Positions 60,578-64,000 of a stretch of DNA of 64,000 nucleotides are shown here, in pieces. The stretch's first letter is position 1. Each line of letters opens with the position of its first letter. This DNA comes from Odoribacter sp. GTDB taxonomy: Bacteria; Bacteroidota; Bacteroidia; Bacteroidales; Prolixibacteraceae. A program made the position numbers and the translations under genes. The stretch lies in assembly GCA_013824715.1 (NCBI GenBank), contig PNOH01000007.1, positions 62,001 through 126,000 on the forward strand, in the 5' to 3' direction. The notes below the pieces were generated by a model, which ran no database searches, was not told the DNA's origin, and saw only the letters and a list, made by a program, of their open reading frames with translations.

Positions 60578-60942
60578 TATTTAGTCTCCAGTTTTTTAAC
60601 TATTATTTTTTTTGCCGGCTCAATCGGTTCAATCAGATCAATATTGCGCTCAATCACCCTTTTCGCGACTTCCGACGGACGATTAATGTACATCAGTTCA
60701 GTTTCATGAATGACTGATTCAGCCTTATATTCTTTGAGCGAATCACGGACCATTTCCATTCGCCGGATGGTTTTTTCGGTCCAATACCGGTTGGTTATTA
60801 AACCGATGCCCAACAAAGCCAGAAATACCACAAAGGGTAACTGTTTAACGACCTGTTCACTGGCCAAAACAGTACCCCCGAGAATACTCTTAAAATTCTT
60901 CGTTGAGATTCGATTCTTTTTATTTTCTTTAATTTCTGTCAT
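60577..60942 (-). CDS. ftsL: FtsL-like cell division protein
   Basis: This 121-residue bitopic protein has a membrane helix (about residues 37-52, PFVVFLALLGIGLIT) followed by a heptad-rich charged segment (residues 55-90), which fits FtsL, a scaffold for FtsB and FtsQ. Sequence conservation is low in this family, so the name rests on position: between rsmH (4-bp overlap) and ftsI (1-bp overlap), as in all dcw clusters. Confidence 0.88.
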   Translation of the reverse strand: MTEIKENKKNRISTKNFKSILGGTVLASEQVVKQLPFVVFLALLGIGLITNRYWTEKTIRRMEMVRDSLKEYKAESVIHETELMYINRPSEVAKRVIERNIDLIEPIEPAKKIIVKKLETK

Positions 60943-61844
60943 GCGTTTTTTTCAGCAATTCTTAGTTTGGCGCTGCGGGCCCTTGGATTCCGGTCAATTT
61001 CTTCTTCAGAAGGTACAATCACTTTGCGGTTTATAGCCGTCAGCGGAGACTCAACATTTCCAAAGAAATCCTTTTCCTGTTTTCCTGAAAGATCGCCCGA
61101 CCGGATGAAATTCTTCACCATCCGGTCTTCGAGCGAATGATAGGTAATCACAACCAACCGTCCGCCTGGCTTTAGCAACTCAATGCTCTGTTCCAGAAAA
61201 TCGTGCAAAACATCCATTTCATGGTTGGTTTCAATGCGCAAAGCCTGAAAAACTTTGGCCAGATATTTCGACTCCTGAAGCTTTGAAACACAAGGAGCAA
61301 TTGCTACTTTAAACTGTTCGATCGTTTTTACCGGATTGGCATTTCGTGCCGAAACCAGTTGTATTGCCAACCGTCCTGCATTATCAATCTCGCCAAATTC
61401 GCGAAATACTGTGCGGAGCTGATCTTCGGAGTATGAATTCACAATATCGGCAGCGGTTTGAACTGAATCACGGTTCATTCTCATGTCCAGATCGCCATCG
61501 AAGCGAAAGGAGAACCCACGCCCGGCCACATCAAAATCGTGCGAAGAAACGCCCAGGTCGGCCAAAATACCGTCAACCTGTTCTACTTCGTAATACTTTA
61601 AAAAATTCCGGAGGTATTTAAAATTGTGGCGGATAAAGAAAAAACGTTCGTCGTGAATGATATTTGCCGCGGCATCTTCGTCCTGATCGAATGCAAAAAG
61701 GCGGCCTGTTTTTAAGCGGCTGAAAATTTCGCGAGAATGGCCTCCGCCACCAAAGGTAACGTCAACATAATCGCCATTTGCTTTAATTTCCAGTCCGTTG
61801 ACACTTTCGTTCAGCAAAACAGGTACATGATATTCTCTTTCCAC
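60939..61844 (-). CDS. rsmH: 16S rRNA (cytosine-1402-N4)-methyltransferase
   Basis: This 301-residue enzyme starts EYHVPVLLNESVNGLEI and has the SAM motif YVDVTFGGGGHSREIF, GILADLGVSSHDFD, GFSFRFDGDLDMRMN and the C-terminal YHSLEDRMVKNFI, all diagnostic of RsmH (MraW). It methylates N4 of C1402 in 16S rRNA. The 4-bp overlap with ftsL and the 2-bp gap after mraZ mark co-transcription. Confidence 0.97.
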   Translation of the reverse strand: MEREYHVPVLLNESVNGLEIKANGDYVDVTFGGGGHSREIFSRLKTGRLFAFDQDEDAAANIIHDERFFFIRHNFKYLRNFLKYYEVEQVDGILADLGVSSHDFDVAGRGFSFRFDGDLDMRMNRDSVQTAADIVNSYSEDQLRTVFREFGEIDNAGRLAIQLVSARNANPVKTIEQFKVAIAPCVSKLQESKYLAKVFQALRIETNHEMDVLHDFLEQSIELLKPGGRLVVITYHSLEDRMVKNFIRSGDLSGKQEKDFFGNVESPLTAINRKVIVPSEEEIDRNPRARSAKLRIAEKNA

Positions 61845-61846
61845 CT

Positions 61847-62305
61847 TTAATTTTCTTCATTACCACCTACAAGTCGATCAAATAAGCTCGCATAATCGTC
61901 CCACGATTGAGTGTATCTGCTGTATTCCACGGCATCCCATAACCTGATCCGGTTGCCCTGTCCGGTAAACATCGCCTCTTTTTTAATTCCAACTAATTCA
62001 AGAAAATTATTCGGGATGTTCATCCTGCAACTTTCAGGCACCTGAATAATCTTGAAATTGTTGTAGAAAATGTCGAGTATCCGGCTGTGCTGCCTGTTAT
62101 CCCGATTAAGTTTTGATGTTACCTGAACAATGCGTTTTGCCCACTCATCCATCGTGTAAATATTCAGGCACTTCTCATGAGGATCCTTCTCGACAGCCAA
62201 TTGGCCACCGGGAATACTGCCGCCCATATCGTTCTTATAATCGGCTGGCAGCACTACCCTTCCTTTTTCATCCAGGGTTGCTTCTTTTTTCGACGAGAAG
62301 TTCAT
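61847..62305 (-). CDS. mraZ: Transcriptional regulator MraZ
   Basis: This 152-residue protein has two AbrB-like SpoVT halves: EATLDEKGRVVLPADYKNDM near residues 8-27 and a second with CRMNIPNNFLELVGIKKEAM near 98. MraZ binds repeated TGG-type boxes and represses or tunes the dcw operon and, in E. coli, is antagonised by RsmH, encoded next. It is the first gene of the cluster. Three matching 10-bp repeats lie 52 bp upstream of ATG 62305. Confidence 0.95.
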   Translation of the reverse strand: MNFSSKKEATLDEKGRVVLPADYKNDMGGSIPGGQLAVEKDPHEKCLNIYTMDEWAKRIVQVTSKLNRDNRQHSRILDIFYNNFKIIQVPESCRMNIPNNFLELVGIKKEAMFTGQGNRIRLWDAVEYSRYTQSWDDYASLFDRLVGGNEEN

Positions 62306-62701
62306 TTTTTCAAGTGCCTAAAATACAATTGTAAAAGTAATAAAAATCAATAAAGTCAGCCATACTATTCCACATTCAGCCACTTTAAGTCACGCGAAGA
62401 TATAACAAAAAATGTTAACAACCTGTTTGTAATCGGTGAATAATTATCAATTACAACAGATAACAATTTGAATATCTAAGATTTGAACATAACACAAATA
62501 TTTAGAGCAATCGTTAATAAAACCTTGAATTATACCATCAATATCATTCCAAAACACAAGAAAGAGGAATTAACAGTTGGTATCTGACCAATAAAACCAT
62601 AAATTCAAAAACGAAACCGCCGATAAAAAAAAGAAGGCCGAAGAGCCCTAACCGATTTATTTTATATTTTCGGCTTCAATTAAAACCGAGTATTGAGCAC
62701 G
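62306..62701. other. Divergent intergenic region with dcw promoter
   Basis: This 396-bp AT-rich region lies between mraZ (minus) and the acyltransferase (plus). It holds the MraZ boxes and, nearer mraZ on the minus strand, TACTTTTA (62332-62339) and TATTTTAG (62318-62325). Both are one-mismatch relatives of TAnnTTTG. From 62400 to 62690 I see only AT-rich sequence, with TATATTTTCG (62662-62671) as a weak -7 for the divergent gene. Confidence 0.5.
62357..62386 (-). promoter_or_regulatory. Three contiguous MraZ-box-like repeats
   Basis: On the minus strand the three contiguous 10-mers are AAAGTGGCTG, AATGTGGAAT and AGTATGGCTG, so TGG recurs exactly every 10 bp (62380, 62370, 62360 on the plus strand as CCA). 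The period and the TGG core match the operators described for MraZ in other phyla. They lie 52 to 81 bp upstream of mraZ and 18 to 47 bp upstream of a -7-like box, so they would cover the -33 region. Confidence 0.55.
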
Positions 62702-63529
62702 ATGAACCAAGAACCTTTCAAGCCAATCAACATCAGGGAAGTATTCCAGAAGAAGAATCCGAAACTTGCCGGAAAACTTCCGGGATTTGTTTACCGGTAC
62801 ATCAACCGTATCATGCATATTGACGAGGTTAATGAAATTCTGGCCAAACATGGCAATGAAAAAGGAATTGAGTTTGCCAACAGCATGGTTAAACATTTTA
62901 ATGTACAGCAGACTTTAATTGGTGTTGAAAACATCCCCTCTACCGGAAGTTATATTTTTGTTTCAAATCACCCGCTGGGAGGCTTCGATTCGCTTTTAAT
63001 CCTGTCCAATCTCGACCGGATTCTGGGCAATGTGGTCACTTTGGTTAACGATATTCTGATGAATATTCCGCAGTTGCATCCTATATTTGTTCCGCTGAAT
63101 AAACATGGCAGCCACAGCAAGGAAGTGGCAAAAAAAATCCATGAAGTATATTCGTCTGACAAACAAATTTTAATATTTCCATCAGGATTTGCTTCACGCC
63201 GGATAAAAGGCCGGATTCAGGATTACGAATGGAAAAAACACTTTATTGTCAAGTCAATTGAGTACAAGCGCGATGTTATTCCCATACATGTAAGCGGGCG
63301 AAATTCATCGTTTTTTTACCGGCTAGCCAGTTTCCGAACTTTTTTCGGGATGAAATGGAACCTTGAAATGTTCTATCTGGCCGACGAAACGTTCGGCCAT
63401 AAAAACCAGAAATTCACCATCACCTTCGGCAAACCTATCCCCTACACCCATTTCGACAAAAGCAAAACCCCCGACCAGTGGGCAGCAGAAGTGAGGGACT
63501 TAGTGTATAAATTACCCTTACAATCGTAA
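62702..63529 (+). CDS. PlsC-like lysophospholipid/aminolipid O-acyltransferase
   Basis: The start is ATG 62702; a TTG 9 bp earlier is also in frame. The 275-residue protein has the acyltransferase active-site motif VSNHPLGGFDSL (HPxGGxD), the substrate motif LIFPSGFASRRIKGRIQD and a proline/glycine-rich GKPIPYTHF segment. This matches acyltransferases of the OlsF/GlsA and hemolysin-linked family. Next to it lies a GNAT N-acyltransferase (63609), and such pairs make glycine or ornithine lipids in Bacteroides relatives. The exact lipid is inference. Confidence 0.85.
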   Translation: MNQEPFKPINIREVFQKKNPKLAGKLPGFVYRYINRIMHIDEVNEILAKHGNEKGIEFANSMVKHFNVQQTLIGVENIPSTGSYIFVSNHPLGGFDSLLILSNLDRILGNVVTLVNDILMNIPQLHPIFVPLNKHGSHSKEVAKKIHEVYSSDKQILIFPSGFASRRIKGRIQDYEWKKHFIVKSIEYKRDVIPIHVSGRNSSFFYRLASFRTFFGMKWNLEMFYLADETFGHKNQKFTITFGKPIPYTHFDKSKTPDQWAAEVRDLVYKLPLQS

Positions 63530-63574
63530 CCCGAGATTAAATGACTGAAAAAACCAATTCTGATAGATTTTTTT

Positions 63575-63582
63575 TAGTTTTG
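63575..63582 (+). promoter_or_regulatory. Candidate -7 promoter element (TAGTTTTG)
   Basis: TAGTTTTG matches TAnnTTTG 26 bp before the N-acyltransferase start. No spaced TTG is seen, but this gap of 79 bp suggests a separate promoter. Confidence 0.5.
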
Positions 63583-63608
63583 TACCTCTATAAATCAGAT
63601 ATATTAGT

Positions 63609-64000
63609 ATGAAGGATATTATTGCACCTGTGTCAAAAGCAGCCTTACTTGCTGAACTGACACAGGACAAATTAATGCGAAAGACCAATAAAGGCGATAA
63701 CGAAATCTACATTATTACCCACCAGGACTCACCCAATGTAATGAGAGAAATAGGACGGGTAAGGGAAATTACTTTTCGTGATGCAGGAGGGGGAATGGGG
63801 GAGGAAGTTGATATTGATGAATATGACACCTGCGCTCAACCTTACAAACAGCTAATCGTCTGGGATCCGCAAGCTCTTGAAATTATTGGTGGTTACCGCT
63901 ATATTTTATGCAGTAACCTTCCGGTTGACAAAAATGGGATCGTTCAGCTTGCAACAACGCATCTTTTCAACTTTTCCGAGAAATTCATCAGAGAATATCT
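63609..64000 (+). CDS. GNAT-family N-acyltransferase (aminolipid synthesis), 5' part
   Basis: The gene starts at ATG 63609 and runs off the right edge after about 130 codons. The translation includes MREIGRVREITFRDAGGG and CAQPYKQLIVWDPQALEIIGGYRYILC, which fits the OlsB/GlsB-type GNAT N-acyltransferases that attach a 3-hydroxyacyl chain to an amino acid. It follows the O-acyltransferase, as in the two-gene set for glycine lipids. The C-terminal half, which would confirm the family, is not in the window. Confidence 0.8.
   Translation, partial: MKDIIAPVSKAALLAELTQDKLMRKTNKGDNEIYIITHQDSPNVMREIGRVREITFRDAGGGMGEEVDIDEYDTCAQPYKQLIVWDPQALEIIGGYRYILCSNLPVDKNGIVQLATTHLFNFSEKFIREY

Overview
This window looks like a chromosomal segment of an anaerobic or microaerobic Bacteroidota, most likely from the Bacteroidales/Marinilabiliales side of the phylum. 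The evidence is the TAnnTTTG-type -7 promoter elements ahead of several genes, a single-chain SecDF fusion, a DUF5916 outer-membrane protein, a division/cell-wall (dcw) cluster without murF or ddl, an FtsZ ending in NSYLHDNVD, a probable glycine-lipid acyltransferase pair, and several [FeFe] hydrogenase operons. I saw no tRNA, rRNA, CRISPR array, transposase or phage gene.

Layout. 1-13.6 kb: the 5' part of ftcD (histidine degradation), a cysteine-synthase-like enzyme, a four-gene exporter set (adaptor, MacB-type permease, TolC-type channel, second adaptor) with no ATPase of its own, and a large DUF5916 protein. Next is a ~1.75 kb insertion carrying a Schlafen AlbA_2/ATPase gene. It is bounded by two diverged copies of the 3' end of a TIGR02757 gene, one intact and one a relic. 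13.7-30.7 kb: a LolD-type ATPase, tatA, secDF, a lipoprotein-like isoaspartyl methyltransferase, a 1471-residue fused (2-hydroxyacyl-CoA dehydratase-type) activase, a cytidylate-kinase-like protein, a P-type cation ATPase with its MarR regulator and two matching operators, the hydrogenase maturase hydE, cutC and ogt.

30.7-44.4 kb is an H2-metabolism island on the minus strand. Cluster 1 (30.7-34.2 kb) encodes HydC, a short HydB lacking the extra Fe-S domains, and HydA. Cluster 2 (35.7-40.3 kb) encodes a [2Fe-2S] protein, a full-length HydB, HydA and HydC, and resembles electron-bifurcating hydrogenases. Upstream of cluster 2 is a set of signalling-type genes: a GHKL ATPase, a PHP protein, two DRTGG proteins, an anti-sigma-type ATPase and a third H-cluster protein with altered motifs. 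This set looks like a redox or H2 sensing module.

44.6-62.4 kb is the dcw cluster, read on the minus strand from mraZ: rsmH, ftsL, ftsI, murE, mraY, murD, ftsW, murG, murC, ftsQ, ftsA, then two tandem ftsZ genes and a GatB/YqeY-domain gene. Upstream of mraZ are three contiguous 10-bp repeats that look like MraZ boxes. Divergently, 62.7-64 kb holds an O-acyltransferase and the start of an N-acyltransferase, probably for glycine or ornithine-type aminolipids.

Short GC-rich intergenic repeats are scattered through 27-56 kb. Several appear to have been absorbed into the ends of neighbouring genes.
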